Shown here one piece after another: positions 23,746 to 34,729 of a stretch of 64,000 bases of DNA (positions are counted from its first letter, which is position 1; every line of letters starts with the position of its first letter). The position numbers were made by a program, and so were the translations under genes. The stretch spans positions 14,026,139-14,090,138 of the forward strand of contig NC_092657.1 in assembly GCF_032118995.1 (NCBI RefSeq), read 5' to 3'. Under the pieces are notes generated by a model, which saw nothing but the letters and a program-made list of their open reading frames with translations, was not told the DNA's origin and ran no database searches. This stretch comes from Asterias amurensis. Its lineage: Eukaryota; Echinodermata; Asteroidea; Forcipulatida; Asteriidae.

Positions 23746-24269
23746 TTAACGTTCTATAAAAGGTTCTTATTTACCTGTCCTTTTTACGACTGATGGGCTC
23801 CGTTATTTGTTATTTGTCTCTTTATAAAACATTGTTTATTATGCTACTCTCACAATAACACCGACAAAATAACAAACAGCGGTATTCTTACGTTTTGAAA
23901 ACATCAATCTGTTTTAATTACCTGGAAACTCGTAACAAAAACACGTTTGGAAAATTGCGATTATAATAAAATAATAACGGATTCAACAAGTGTGGTGTAC
24001 CGACTGACAAACCCACAATAACAAACATGTATTTTGATGTATGGCTCCCAACCCCTCCCAAGCTCATGGCTAGACCCGCAAGCTGGGAGTTCATAGCGCC
24101 CGGGTTTACACCTCCAGCCCCCACGAGACACGGCATGGGCGGTACGCTCCAAGGCTTACGTTCCGATTGCTCCAAGCCATGGGGCGATACAATAAGCTTC
24201 CGTTTATTCACGGAGTCTCTGAAATATATAATGTTACGTTCGATTTTTGACAATCTTTGGTGCTTCTGT

Positions 24270-24520
24270 TTAGCAGAGTGTGGGTTCGAAGCCCGTGCGT
24301 GACACTTAACTATAACTACTTCTCTCCACCCAGGGGTAAATGGGTACCTGTGAGGGCAGATATGGTTCTTGTGATTGATTTAGCCGAGTAGCGCATGTTG
24401 CACAGGCTGCTTACTCCCCACCATGTAGCTGAGATGGTTTAAAGGATACACCGGCTTCGTTGGGCTATTTAGGCTACAAAACACACTAAAACATGATTCT
24501 AAAGGTCTTCCAGGAATGGA
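24270..24520 (+). mobile_element. SINE fragment in the centre of the foldback element
   Basis: Contains gtgggttcgaagcccgtgcg (a tRNA-like B-box region), acttctctccacccagggg and gtgattgatttagccgag, then gtagctgagatggttta. A relative is at 51655-51915. The 3' tail is missing. Confidence 0.5.
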
Positions 24521-25204
24521 GAAGAATAGTTGCTAAAAAAAAAACATCCAATTTGGCCGTTTTAACGCATTAAAAAAACAAACAACGAAGGTCACGTGGG
24601 TTATCGGAACAACTTTGTTGGTTCGGATAACCCACGTGATCTTCGGAGATAGTTTTACTTCCAGCCGTAAACAAAAATAATTTAAAAAACAAATTACTTA
24701 ACCAAAACTTTCTAATTAAAAAAACAGTTATTAATAAATATTTGACAAAAGAAACTATGTAAACAGGTTGCGGGTAAAAACTGTAATTAATTATGAAAAA
24801 AGAGACGTAAGATTCTCATTCAGAGATACGTGCAACGGAAGCGTGTTTTACAGCGCCTCGGCATGGTAGCAATCGGAACGTAAGCCTTGGGGCATATCAC
24901 GTACCGCACATGTCGTGTCTCGTGTGGGGCTGGAGGTGTAATCCCGGGCGCTATGAACTCCCAGCTTGCGGGTCTCGCCGTGAGCTTGGGAGGGGTTGGG
25001 AGCAAGACATCAAAGTACATGTTTGTCATCGTGGGTTTGTCAGTCGGTACACCTCGTGTCGATTCCGTTATTTATTATGATCGCAACATTCCATTGTAAT
25101 GCTATGTTGTGTTTCATGGATCCTAATTTCTTTTTTTGTTAGGAATTTTCAGGTAATTAGAAAAATATTGATGATGTCAAAACGTAGGAAATCCGCATTT
25201 TGTT

Positions 25205-25440
25205 ACATTGACGGTGTTATTGTGTGAGTAGCTTAAACAAATATTTATGAAGAAGAAGAAAAAGGATAACAAAAAGCGGAGCCCCCTATCGTAAAAAGAC
25301 AAGTGAATAAGAATTTTGTATAAAAGGTTGAAACAAAAAATAATGATGAAATAAAATTCCCTCAAAACTTAATTTTGTAAACAAATAAATATTTTGTTAA
25401 TTCTGTGAATGGAGTGTTATGTTCGAGATTGTTGAGGTAA
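25205..25440. other. AT-rich spacer inside the foldback element
   Basis: Between the inner and outer right arms. No gene or repeat recognised. Confidence 0.4.
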
Positions 25441-26214
25441 TATTTGGTTACGTTCCAAGCTACGCAGCTACTCAGCTACGCTATAATATCAACGCGTACG
25501 TTCCATACGCACAGCTACGTTTCCGTTCCAAGATACCCAGCTACGCTTACCTTCCAAGATATGCTTATGTTCCAAGCTACGCTTACATTCCAAGTTTTGC
25601 TTACATTCCTTCAAGTTGCGCTATAACATCAAAAGGTACGTTTTCAAGCCCGAGTCAAGTTACGCTTACGTCCCATACGCAGCTACGTTTACGCTACAAT
25701 CTACCCAGCTACGCTAACCTTCCAATAATGCTTAGGTTCCAAGCTACGCTTACATTCCTATTTTTGCTCACGTTCCTTCAATTAACGCTTTAATTACAAA
25801 AGGTATGCTTACAATCCTGAGTCAAGTTACACTTACGTACCAGACGCAGGTACGTTTACATTCTAAGCTACACAGCTACTCAGCTACGCTTACATTCCAA
25901 GTTTTGCTTACGTTCCTTCAAGTTACGCTATACAACTAAAGGTACGCTTTCAATCCTGAGTCAAGTTAAGCTTACGATCCATACGCAGCTATGTTTACGT
26001 TCCAAAATACCCAGCTACGCTTACGTTCCATACGTTATAATCAAAGTGTACGCTTTCAATCCTGAGTCAAGCTAGGCTTACATTTCAAAATTTGCATCTA
26101 TATACGCTTACGTTTCAAAATACATTCCCACAAGGACGCTTTTGAATCCCTCAAGATTCCCTTCCCCGGAGATAAAAAAAAAATATTTCACTGTGAATAA
26201 CAGTGTCCATTGGT

Positions 26215-26405
26215 TAGTTTCATCTGTTTAGCAGAAAATACTGCTTACAAAATGTCTTAACTATTTTAAAATTTAGTTGGGCACCAGCCACAAGTTTTCA
26301 AGTTTAGTTTAAGATTGGCTGCTAATTAGTTTCTGCTATGCAATACTATTTTGTGCTAAGCAAAATGTTTGTGCCACTTTGCAGGCATTATGAAACTGGG
26401 TCCTG
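26215..26405 (-). mobile_element. Inverted copy of the 'GGGCCC...' element (see 2208)
   Basis: On the minus strand: agtttcataatgcctgca, tgcttagcacaaaatag, cttgtggctggtgccc, attttctgctaaacag, in the same order as 2208-2415. Confidence 0.6.
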
Positions 26406-26429
26406 GCACGTCGTGGCACGTAAAAGCCT

Positions 26430-26745
26430 CGATCGCATTTCAAACTGCATCATGGCTATGCGGTAGAAGGCCTAGTTTATTGGGGCCAGGAAAGCTTTAA
26501 TGACTTGTCACTGTCCCTTCGTATTCTGGGTTAATTTCTTTGTGTTCTTCGTGACGATCTTTGAATGTACGTCGAAGCACGAAGGTCTACCTCTATCGTC
26601 GAAGGATTTGGCTGCTCCGTATAGTTATGCTGGTTGTTTATAATACACGGATAGACTGGATCCTTATGCTGTGTCATAGTAAAACGTTGCTGTAAACAAA
26701 ACACCAGTCTACTTGTAACATTGTGCGACAATGTCACGAAGATTT
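26430..26745 (-). repeat. Inverted copy of 1921-2205
   Basis: Reverse complement of the stretch upstream of the element at 2208, for example gcgacaatgtcacgaagatt. Element plus flank are both inverted here, so a segment, not just a transposon, was turned round. Confidence 0.65.
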
Positions 26746-26860
26746 GACAGTTGTCAAATGGTCAGTAGGCCTATGTGCCATAGCCACCGAGATTTATCGG
26801 ACAAATTTTAACATCCCCAAATTGAACTCAGAAACAAAGTTTCATCAAACCATTTGTTAG

Positions 26861-26935
26861 GGTGGCATGGTTGGCTTGTGCGTAAAGCGCTCGCCTCTCA
26901 CCAAGGTGACCCCGGTTCGATTCCCGGCCAGGGCC
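26861..26935 (+). mobile_element. tRNA-derived SINE head
   Basis: A 75-base tRNA-like unit, ggtggcatggttggcttgtg onward, with an A-box-like part, the B-box ggttcgattcc (26914-26924) and a closing gggcc. The middle arm does not give a clean anticodon stem with T33, so it reads as a SINE head rather than a working tRNA. Confidence 0.5.
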
Positions 26936-27009
26936 ATAAGTGAGTTGAGTTGTGCGTTGGGTATCTGTTGTGTCACCAGCATCGGTTTCCCTCCCTCGGG
27001 AAAAATCTA

Positions 27010-27331
27010 GCCTTGCTCAAGGCAGTCGAAATTTTCACTCCTAAAAAAGACCGCCGCTGTATAAAACCGTATACACTGCGCGTAAAATGTGTGTAACCAC
27101 ATCGCACGATGCCCCGTACACTATCCGCATGCACGGCCTCCGCATGCGGGTTAGTGGTACGAGTGCGAATGACTTGTGCACAGTTAGTCGTATGGTGTGT
27201 GCGTTGAGCGATGCGACGGTGTATATGGTTGGGTCGTGCGGTGTGAATACACACAGTTAGCACAGTGTATACGGGTGGGTTTACAGCGGTGTCTTTTTGG
27301 GGTGAATAATGCGACTGCCTTGAGCAAGGCT
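27010..27331. mobile_element. Full-length hairpin MITE
   Basis: Ends TAGCCTTGCTCAAGGCAGTCG-like, inverted at both sides (gccttgctcaaggcagtcg; cgactgccttgagcaaggc). The similarity runs inward along nearly the whole 320 bp (ccgccgctgta/tacagcggtg; cgtatacactg/cagtgtatacg), so the strand can fold as one long hairpin. No coding. Confidence 0.7.
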
Positions 27332-28439
27332 ATGAACAATCTTACAATTTCGATCTTGACTGTGCTACGTGGTCATAATGGGTTGATGTGGCTGGCAGCT
27401 GAAGGCGCCCTTGCATGCCTGCTTCCCAAACACGTTGCAGCCGCGTCCGTCGCAATTCAGCTCTAGCTGCGAGTAAGGATGTTAGCCCCCCCCCCCGCCC
27501 ACCCCAAAAGGTTTTGCTTGGGCTCATTACAATTTTACCCTCACCGTTGCATTCGGTTGTTTTGATTTGATTATATACGGTTCGAACTAAATGTCAAATA
27601 GTTTTCTTGATTTGCATATTCTTTTTTAGTCATCATTTAAGTTATGTATTGTAAAATAAACTAAGAAATCAATCACTGTTGATGCTATTCTAATCGTTTC
27701 GAGATTATTGACGAATATTTTTATCATGACATAATCGGTTGCCCCGAACTAGGAACATGTTCCGATTACTAATTTTTCTAAAGACATGTTTCGGTCACTT
27801 AACAGAAGTTAACAGAAGACAATTTCTTTAATTTATCAGTGGAAATATACATGGTATTAATAAGTATTCGTTATTTTGTAATATATTTAATAATGAATAC
27901 CGGTTAAGTTGTATCTGTATTTATTATTTTTTTTTTGATATTTTACAGGAATTAAATATAATTGTACAAGAAACATAAACTGCTCTAGCCTCTATATCAC
28001 TTTACACATATACAATTAATGAAAGGGTCACAACATTATAACTATGAGGGTTTGTAGCAATGTACTTTGATTTGCGATTTGGTTTGCGTCTGGCAAGACA
28101 CAGTCCGCTAAGTCTTAGGACCAAATGTTGTAGGTTGCAAAATGGCGGTTGTCAAGTGTCGCTGGTTGCAGGGGAAAATACGGCCACGTCATCATTTAAA
28201 AGCTAACCGATTAGCCTATTGGTTCATAGTTAATGATCCATAGCATTTTGAGCAATTTCCATTTAAGTTTACCAATATTATTTGTTTACCTGATACGTAA
28301 CGAGACATTTTTCCTAATAGCCGGACTTTATGCCACTTCTCACAAAGCAAACAAACTGGGTCGTACTTGGATTGTCATTAGTCTAGCGATATGGTTCACA
28401 CTGATACAAAGCAAAAAAAAATGAGGGTAAACATACGAC
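27332..28439. other. No gene recognised
   Basis: AT-rich, with a C-rich run near 27487-27500. Nothing further seen. Confidence 0.4.
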
Positions 28440-29950
28440 CATTAGGGAATATAATGATCATGTAGGCCTATACAGTGTTGGCAAAGTGACAAGGGTATTG
28501 GAGGAACAGTGGAAGGGTGTTCCAATCTACCACGTGCATACATTCAAGTTTATTATTTATTTATTTGTATGAGCTGTGCTGTTTTCCTTTGTTTGTTTAT
28601 GTGTTCCTCTTTTTTTTGCAACAACACAGTCATTCAAAAACAACAACTAGAGGTAACGTCCCCAGTAGTATGCCACAAAGCCAGTAATTACTAAATGTTG
28701 TGCTGGTGATTGCGTCAATATTTACAAGACTGAGTTCCATAAACACATCGGCCAGATTTCATTGAAACTAATATTTCTTCATAGAGCGTGCACCACTTGT
28801 TAAATGAAGTTGAAATTTCAACCAATACTTCAGATTTCAACAAGTTCATCATAGGCCTAAATATAGCGACTGCTTTGGAATGCGAACAACGTAGGCATAT
28901 GTTCCGACACACCTATGTTCCTTCAATTACACATTAGAGGTATTAGGTTCTCGGGAAAATACACTAGGAATGTCGAGACAGTGGATGTTTAAACATCAAG
29001 ATGTCGGACATGGGGGTGTGACTATGCCGGCAAGTACTTTTCCGATTAATTGGTCAATGCATTGTGTTCAGAAGTTGGGCATTTAATTGTTTCAATATGT
29101 TTAACATATTTATTTTGTAAAAGCATCGAAACTAAAATTGGTTTAATGACATTGCCCTTAAAAAAAAAATAATAATACAAATTGTCAATCTAACCTAGTA
29201 AAAGAACAATTTTAGATAATGACTCGTTCAGTTTGTTTCTTTCAAAAACACGTGACACCCATTGAGTTTATCCCCAGACAAGTGCGATTAACATGGCAAT
29301 GACCATTTGGGCAGTATGACTCGTGGACTCGACTGTTAAATAGTTTTCTACATATTCTGACGGTGTACAACAAATACTGCGTGTCCACGGTGTAACAACA
29401 TTTTAAAACATTTAAAATAAAATAAAAAACACTGCAACCTCTGGAAATGTTGCTAATTTTAGCAAACGTAATGAAATTACATGACAAGTTAGGTATACAA
29501 TGTACACGTTTCCCGACGGTCCACTGGCTGCAGTTATCAGTTACATTTGTGTTAATTTGAAAGGGTGGGCATCGTACTGTAGGGTCTGAACAAATTCAAA
29601 CGTAACTAATGACTCGGTTGCAACAAGCCACCTTAGTATACGGTATAATGACCACTTGATACGGTATAATGACCCGATGTAATATTGGACAATATTAACA
29701 CGGTTGGGTTTTCCAGTTATATGAAACTTCCACAACTTTATTCTCGTTTATAAAGTTGATTATTTGGAAGTACGGTTTGGTAAAGAAGTATACTGTTTTG
29801 AACATTAACAATGTTGTTTATCTCACAGAATTCGTCGTTATTGCCGCCAGTTATCCACTTTTGTAAAGTTCAGCATAGATTCAACTGTGCAAAATTAGCA
29901 TTACTAGACACACTTTAACAACAGGTAAGAGTTTACTTTCCCTTGGTCTA
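28440..29950. repeat. Diverged block A, copy 3
   Basis: Weak but ordered similarity to block A: aatgatcatg, aatctaccacg, caacaagccaccttag, gggttttccagtta, gattatttggaagtacgg, gttcagcatagattcaactg. The leader donor seen in other copies is lost here. It lies about 2.7 kb upstream of the intact TRIM gene. Confidence 0.5.
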
Positions 29951-31095
29951 ATGGTATGATCAATAACGCACATGACCAATAAAGTATTTTAACTGACAGA
30001 TCAGACATTTTTCAAGTTGATCATGCCACAGTTTGAACCATTTTTATTTTTGCATTGAACTGCACACGCTCTTTTGACAAAACGCATTATGACTAGTTAT
30101 ACGCAGGCTATTTTGGGTGCGGCTGTTGTATGCGCCGTAGCACCTTGTAAACCCTTATAAGGTGCTACATAATTGGGTCTCTGAATTCATCACCTCAATA
30201 ACCTATCTTTCTGAAAGTTTGTATAACTCAGCGTCTTGAGTACCTTGTTAGGTAGATACGTGCGCTAACGACTATTAAAGAGATATTATATTATTATTTC
30301 ATTTGTGGCTATTGAAACATAACTCTTGAATGTTGTTGACGATTACATGGTTGTAGGAAACCAAAGGTCACAGGTTAAACTTTCCTATACACTGCAAAAA
30401 CTGGGGTGTTCAAACTTACGTCTGGGTTGTTTTCACTTATACGTACCAAAGAGAGAATCAAGACTAACATCACATGGTGATAAAACAACACCAAATGTAG
30501 TTGGTTTGGGTACAAGCCACACTCACTTGGGGTCTCTTTAGAGTGTGGACGTTAAACCGTGTGGTTGCATGTTGCAGTTTAATTTGGTAACAAGTACAGC
30601 AGTTTTGGATAGTGAAATGCATTTAAGAGGTTTTTGTTTTAAGTCGAAGTACCATGGTAGGTTCGGAAAAAAAAATCGTTTTTTATATTTTGACAATGAG
30701 TATTGTTTCTGACAGACAGGTTTCTTAGATTGTGAAAACCTAATTGAAGAGTGCTCTTTATGTGTGGACAACCGCTACATTTGTTAAAACAATCTCACAT
30801 GTCACTTATTGAGATGACACTGTTCAATTATTAAAGTCGCCTAGTGGTATTTGTTTTCAAAAAAAAGCTTTTGTCACTAACATATGTGTTGTAATGAGTG
30901 GAATATGAATAAACAATAGTTAACTTAGGTTCTAAAAAAATAGTTGTCCTTTTATTTACAAATTTAATAGGATGCCCCGACCCGAGAGGGCGCTGTTCGT
31001 GACATCGAGGCGCGATATTTTAAGAGAAAATGTGTAGTCTGGGCCCGTACAATGTACACTACGTCTGGGTAACTGATCGGTATGATGCCTATTTA
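29951..31095. other. No gene recognised
   Basis: Non-coding on inspection; the open frames are short and lack known motifs. Confidence 0.35.
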
Positions 31096-31098
31096 CAG

Positions 31099-31170
31099 AA
31101 CTACGGTCCCGGAACAGACTGCACGCACTACGGCTGCTGTGCGGACGGTCCACTCGGCTTACCCTGCACG
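31099..31170 (+). pseudogene. Orphan cysteine-rich exon-like piece
   Basis: Twenty-four codons between an acceptor (ctatttacag) and a donor (GTGAAA) encode a short Cys-rich unit with DCTHYGCCADG, followed by a later PC. The motif resembles the GCC-x-DG signature in some papilin- or ADAMTS-like extracellular proteins. No neighbouring exons are seen, so it may be a stray or dead exon. Confidence 0.25.
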
Positions 31171-31309
31171 GTGAAACGCAAGATAAAACAAGCCCTCAAA
31201 GTTAAAACCCGAATTTTTCACGTTTGGCATATGCTCCTCTAGGTCTTTCAGGTCTTTCAGGTACCTTCTTTGACTTCCCACTTCGGAAAAGTTGTTGGGA
31301 TGACGTCAT

Positions 31310-31540
31310 GTTTTAGAATAACTTCTCTTCGTGTCAATGTGTGGTGTATTCCGAGAGCACGACGACTCGAAGTTCGCTGCACAGCGCTGAAAAAGACGTC
31401 GGACCGGACGGTCATTGCTTTGTGCGTCTGACTTTCGCGTCCCACAACCGCCTATACTTGGGACCTGCAGGAAACACATGCAACCTGAACCCATCATTAA
31501 CTGTTTTGCTGCATCCAGCAGCAATACACCTGGTCGGCAT
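31310..31540 (-). pseudogene. Broken THAP-domain first exon
   Basis: Minus-strand start MPTRCIAAGCSKTVNDG and then FRLHVFPAGPKYRRLWDAKV match the first half of a THAP zinc finger (C-x4-C, FP, W). The reading frame then hits a stop at 31412. The expected second half (RCAANFESSC, the C-x2-H-F region with H changed to N) is in another frame. A single-frame loss plus missing residues make it a pseudogene. A CRE-like TTGACGTCAC lies about 130 bases upstream. Confidence 0.6.
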
Positions 31541-31605
31541 TGCCGGAAAATGCAACAACAACAAAATAAAACAAATCGAAACGTACAAACTGACGACTTG
31601 GACGG

Positions 31606-31700
31606 TATATGTACTTTGCACATGTGGTTACTCTACGCATTGCAGGCAAAGTCTGCCTCGATTGACGTCACAAAAGGGGAAGGCGGAGTCAGCCCCAAAA
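31606..31700 (-). promoter_or_regulatory. CRE-like promoter block of the THAP relic
   Basis: Contains attgacgtcac and the tag tatgtactttgcacatgtgg, shared with 14325-14420. A looser version is at 39715-39790. Confidence 0.35.
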
Positions 31701-31950
31701 ATAACTTTATCTATTTTGTCAACATATCAATCGTGTCAAGCAATAATAATGAATAAAAACAATGTTATTGTTCAAAAGCATATACTCTTATGTTTGAGAA
31801 AAAAACAATATATATGTACAGGTGACTTTAACTGTTTGGTAAGTATATGAACAACTAGAAAACAATGAATCAAACACTGGTTTCAATCACAAACCAACGA
31901 CTGGCACATTTTAAACAAACCCTCCCAAGGCTTTTCAATTATGTTTTTAA

Positions 31951-32322
31951 CGGCAGTGGACAATATTGGTGATTGCTCAAAATAATTATTAGCATAAAAC
32001 CTTACTTGGTAACGCGTAATGGTTGGTAGTATTCACCGTGTGAGAAACGGCTCCCTCTAAAGTGGAGTAGTTTTCGAGAAAGAAGTAATTGTCCACGAAT
32101 TTGATTTCGAGACCTCAGATTTAGAACTTGATGTCTCAAAATTAAGCATTTGAAAGCACACAACTCCGTATGACAAGGGTTTTGTTTGTTCTTTCATTAT
32201 TATCCCGCAAGTTCGACGACCGATCGAGCACAAATTTTCACAGGTTTGTTGTTTTATGCATATGTTGAGATACACCAAGTGAGAAGACTGGTCTTTGACA
32301 ATGCCAATAGTGTCCAGTGTCT
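31951..32322. mobile_element. TTAA MITE upstream of TRIM copy 2
   Basis: TTAA at 31947-31950 and 32323-32326. Counterpart of 14656-15031 with the same diagnostic GGACAATATTGG end. Confidence 0.85.
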
Positions 32323-32400
32323 TTAATAATGGCATACAAAGGACAACAATCCCTGTCATGTAAAAGGGAAAAGTCCATTTTTTTTTTACCGAGTGCTGGG

Positions 32401-32505
32401 TAATTTTACTCGTTTAGCAGGCACTGTATGAGATACAGTTTGTTGGACCGAAAACTGTTTCTAATCACAAGTTATCGCAACTCTCAACAAAAGGCTCTTA
32501 ATGCA
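32401..32505 (+). other. Probable 5'-UTR exon of TRIM copy 2
   Basis: Conserved with 15119-15216. Donor atgcaGTAAGTCTG; the acceptor tttactttcag ends at 32581, ten bases before the start codon. Confidence 0.5.
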
Positions 32506-32591
32506 GTAAGTCTGCTACGACCCAATGTATAAAATCACTGACTGTATGAACTATTGAAAATGACATTCGTTTTACTTTCAGTCTCACCAAG

Positions 32592-34664
32592 ATGGCCGAA
32601 GCTGCACTTCACACTGAGACCACTTGCAAGATTAGACATGTACACATCGAATGCCCCATCTGCTTGACTCGGTTCATCGATCCGAAAATCCTGGACTGCC
32701 AGCACAGCTTCTGCTTAAAATGTCTTCAGGAACTTGTAGACAAACAGGATCCGAAGACGGATTTCATCATTTGCCCAGTGTGTAGAGAGAAAACTTCAAT
32801 CCCAGATAAGGGACCATCGGCTCTTCTCAACTGCTTTCTCTTGAGCTCGCTTATTGATGACGTCATCAATCCGGATGGTCCCAGAGAAGACAGTAGGCCT
32901 AACCCTCTTGTCTCGATTTGCGAAGGATGCGACGAAGGTCTTGATGCCGTCTCACGGTGTGTTGACTGTGATGCGAATTTTTGCAAGATTTGTTTGGAAT
33001 ACCACGCCAAAATAAAATTGAACAGGCATCATCGAGTCGTTAATGCAGCCGGGTCGTCAAATGAGGGATCCAAAGACCAGAAACAAACTTGCTCTCCAAA
33101 ATGCCGGAAACACACTGACCAGGAACTGTGTTTTTATTGCGACACGTGTGATTTACTTGTTTGTCTCAAATGTGCGGTATTTCAACACAGAGAGCAAAAC
33201 CACAAACTAACTGAAATCAAAGATTCCATTCAATCTTATCGTCAAGCTGTTGAAGAGGCTTTGATGAAATTTGATGAATGTCGCAAGCAATTCCAAGAAG
33301 TGGACGACTCTATCAAACACTCACAGCATAGATTACAGATCATGGTCGACCGGGCTCTTCGAGATATTGTGGCTAAGGAGGAAGAGGAAGTCGAGAAAAT
33401 CAGAAAAGCATCTCGCCTCCTTCAAGAAAGAGTCACTCAAATCAGCATAGAGAGAGGTGGGCAATTCAGCAGCATACAGATCAGCAATAGCGATAAGATG
33501 AGCCGTGCAGAGCAGATCGTAGCTTCAGTCAACGACTTGATGCAACATGCTAATGACTTTGAGCTGCTGGACCTCAAACCAAAGGTTATGCACAACTTGA
33601 CATTCCACAAAGAGCTCAAGTTTCAAACAGTGCAGCATAGCAAGTCATTCATCGGGTTCAAAGGTCATGATGTCGTCACTGATGCGGATATCGGTGAAAT
33701 ACTAGAGGAAGAGAAGTGGGAGGTGAAGACAGAGTTTCGTGAATACGGGCAAGGTGAGGGGGAAATCATAGATCCAGTGGACGTTGCTTGTTTAAGCAAC
33801 GATGACATCGTCGTTACTGATTCGGAACGGCGGATATTATCAAAATTTACATCGAGCGGTAGTTACAAATCTCAAGGTGTGCAAAGTAGAACAGAAGATG
33901 GACAACTAGAAGACCCTCGCTGTGTTGCGGTGACCTCTGATGACCTGCTTCTGGTTACAGACGGAGAGGATGTAAAGGTTTATGATAGCGAACTGCGATA
34001 TATTCGACAGTTCAGACCCTCACAGAATGAAGTCGAGGGGCAGTCAAAGAGTTTACTCGCTGGTATTGCTGTTGACAAGAAAGATCGTATTGCATTGTAT
34101 GACTGTGAGAGAAAGGTAATATCTCTTCATAACAAGGATGGATCCACCATTTCCACAATACATCATGATGCTATTGGCGTCATCGGCAGTCCAAGCTTTC
34201 TATCTGTTAACAGCAAGGAACGACTGATCTTTACAAACCCCTATGAGATGAAACTAGTTTGTCTGGATTTCATGGGAAACGAGGTGTTTAATATAAGCAC
34301 CTCCCTTGACGGCAAAACTGTATTTTCTACTGGTGTGTGTTGTGATGATGCTGGGGATATATATGCGTGTATCGTACGCAAAAATGGTGATGGTGATGTT
34401 GATGGTGATGGTGATGGTGATGGTGATGGTGATGGTGATGGTGATGGTGATGGTGATGGTGATGGTGATGGTGATGGTGATGGTGATGGCGATGGCGATG
34501 GTGATGGTGATTGCTTTTTTGAGTTACATCATTACGATGCATCAGGTGAGCACATCGGCTGTTTAGCTCGTGGTCTGTACGGTGCTCTAGGCATGACGTT
34601 TACTCCGACCGGTGACCTCATCGTGGCTGCTCTGCACTCGGTAAAGATATTGCATCGAGTGTGA
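32592..34664 (+). CDS. TRIM-NHL E3 ubiquitin ligase, copy 2 (690 aa, open)
   Basis: RING finger with C21, C24, C36, H38, C41, C44, C61 and C64; B-box 1 (about 109-150) and B-box 2 (about 167-206, CSPKCRKHTDQELCFYC); a coiled coil (about 210-290) with QAVEEALMKFDECRKQF; a linker; then four to six NHL-type repeats (about 385-690) such as VDVACLSNDDIVVTDSE. TRIM-NHL proteins are usually cytoplasmic ubiquitin ligases; the RING recruits E2 and the propeller binds target RNA or protein. No filamin domain, so it is unlike TRIM2/3/71. An ATG with clean context follows the 3' splice site by ten bases. The last NHL repeats contain about 21 GGTGAT units coding a Gly-Asp tract, absent from copy 1. Copy 1 is otherwise very similar. 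Regulation is unknown. Confidence 0.92.
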   Translation: MAEAALHTETTCKIRHVHIECPICLTRFIDPKILDCQHSFCLKCLQELVDKQDPKTDFIICPVCREKTSIPDKGPSALLNCFLLSSLIDDVINPDGPREDSRPNPLVSICEGCDEGLDAVSRCVDCDANFCKICLEYHAKIKLNRHHRVVNAAGSSNEGSKDQKQTCSPKCRKHTDQELCFYCDTCDLLVCLKCAVFQHREQNHKLTEIKDSIQSYRQAVEEALMKFDECRKQFQEVDDSIKHSQHRLQIMVDRALRDIVAKEEEEVEKIRKASRLLQERVTQISIERGGQFSSIQISNSDKMSRAEQIVASVNDLMQHANDFELLDLKPKVMHNLTFHKELKFQTVQHSKSFIGFKGHDVVTDADIGEILEEEKWEVKTEFREYGQGEGEIIDPVDVACLSNDDIVVTDSERRILSKFTSSGSYKSQGVQSRTEDGQLEDPRCVAVTSDDLLLVTDGEDVKVYDSELRYIRQFRPSQNEVEGQSKSLLAGIAVDKKDRIALYDCERKVISLHNKDGSTISTIHHDAIGVIGSPSFLSVNSKERLIFTNPYEMKLVCLDFMGNEVFNISTSLDGKTVFSTGVCCDDAGDIYACIVRKNGDGDVDGDGDGDGDGDGDGDGDGDGDGDGDGDGDGDGDGDGDCFFELHHYDASGEHIGCLARGLYGALGMTFTPTGDLIVAALHSVKILHRV
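34386..34512 (+). repeat. In-frame GGTGAT hexanucleotide repeat in the NHL domain
   Basis: About 21 units, two with GGC in place of GGT near the 3' end and one GTTGAT near the 5' end. The frame is kept and encodes (Gly-Asp)n between an ICACIVRKNG-like stretch and ELHHYDASGE. In copy 1 the same loop is a short SDGTVGSGET. Confidence 0.92.
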
Positions 34665-34729
34665 GTGTCGATGACGTCATAGTCGTAAAATGTACAATAA
34701 TATTGATGACAATGTAAATTTGCAACTTT

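Larger units (their letters stand above)
22809..26165. mobile_element. Foldback (TU-like) element with long repeat-built inverted arms
   Basis: The left outer arm (22809-22995) and right outer arm (about 25440-26150) are inverted relative to each other and built from imperfect sub-repeats around ggaacgtaagcgtagct, gactcaggattgaaagcgta and agcgtaacttgaaggaacg. A second pair of inverted arms lies inside (23896-24190 and 24840-25180, sharing aacccctcccaagctca). Known foldback elements, including TU elements of sea urchin, have this design. The arms are unequal (about 190 against 710 bp). No transposase frame is present. A TTAA MITE and a SINE fragment are nested inside. Confidence 0.65.

Noticed and set aside
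22962-25793. Several open frames in the foldback element
   Set aside because: They follow the sub-repeats of the arms (for example repeated SYAYVPSYAY readings) and are not genes.
26861-26935. Functional tRNA gene
   Set aside because: B-box is good but there is no proper anticodon stem-loop and it is followed by SINE-like sequence.
31341-31850. 169-codon + strand frame
   Set aside because: It runs antisense across the THAP relic and its promoter-like block into non-coding DNA; no motif.
34306-34566. Met-Val and His-rich frames over the GGTGAT repeat
   Set aside because: They are other-frame readings of the Gly-Asp repeat inside the TRIM gene.
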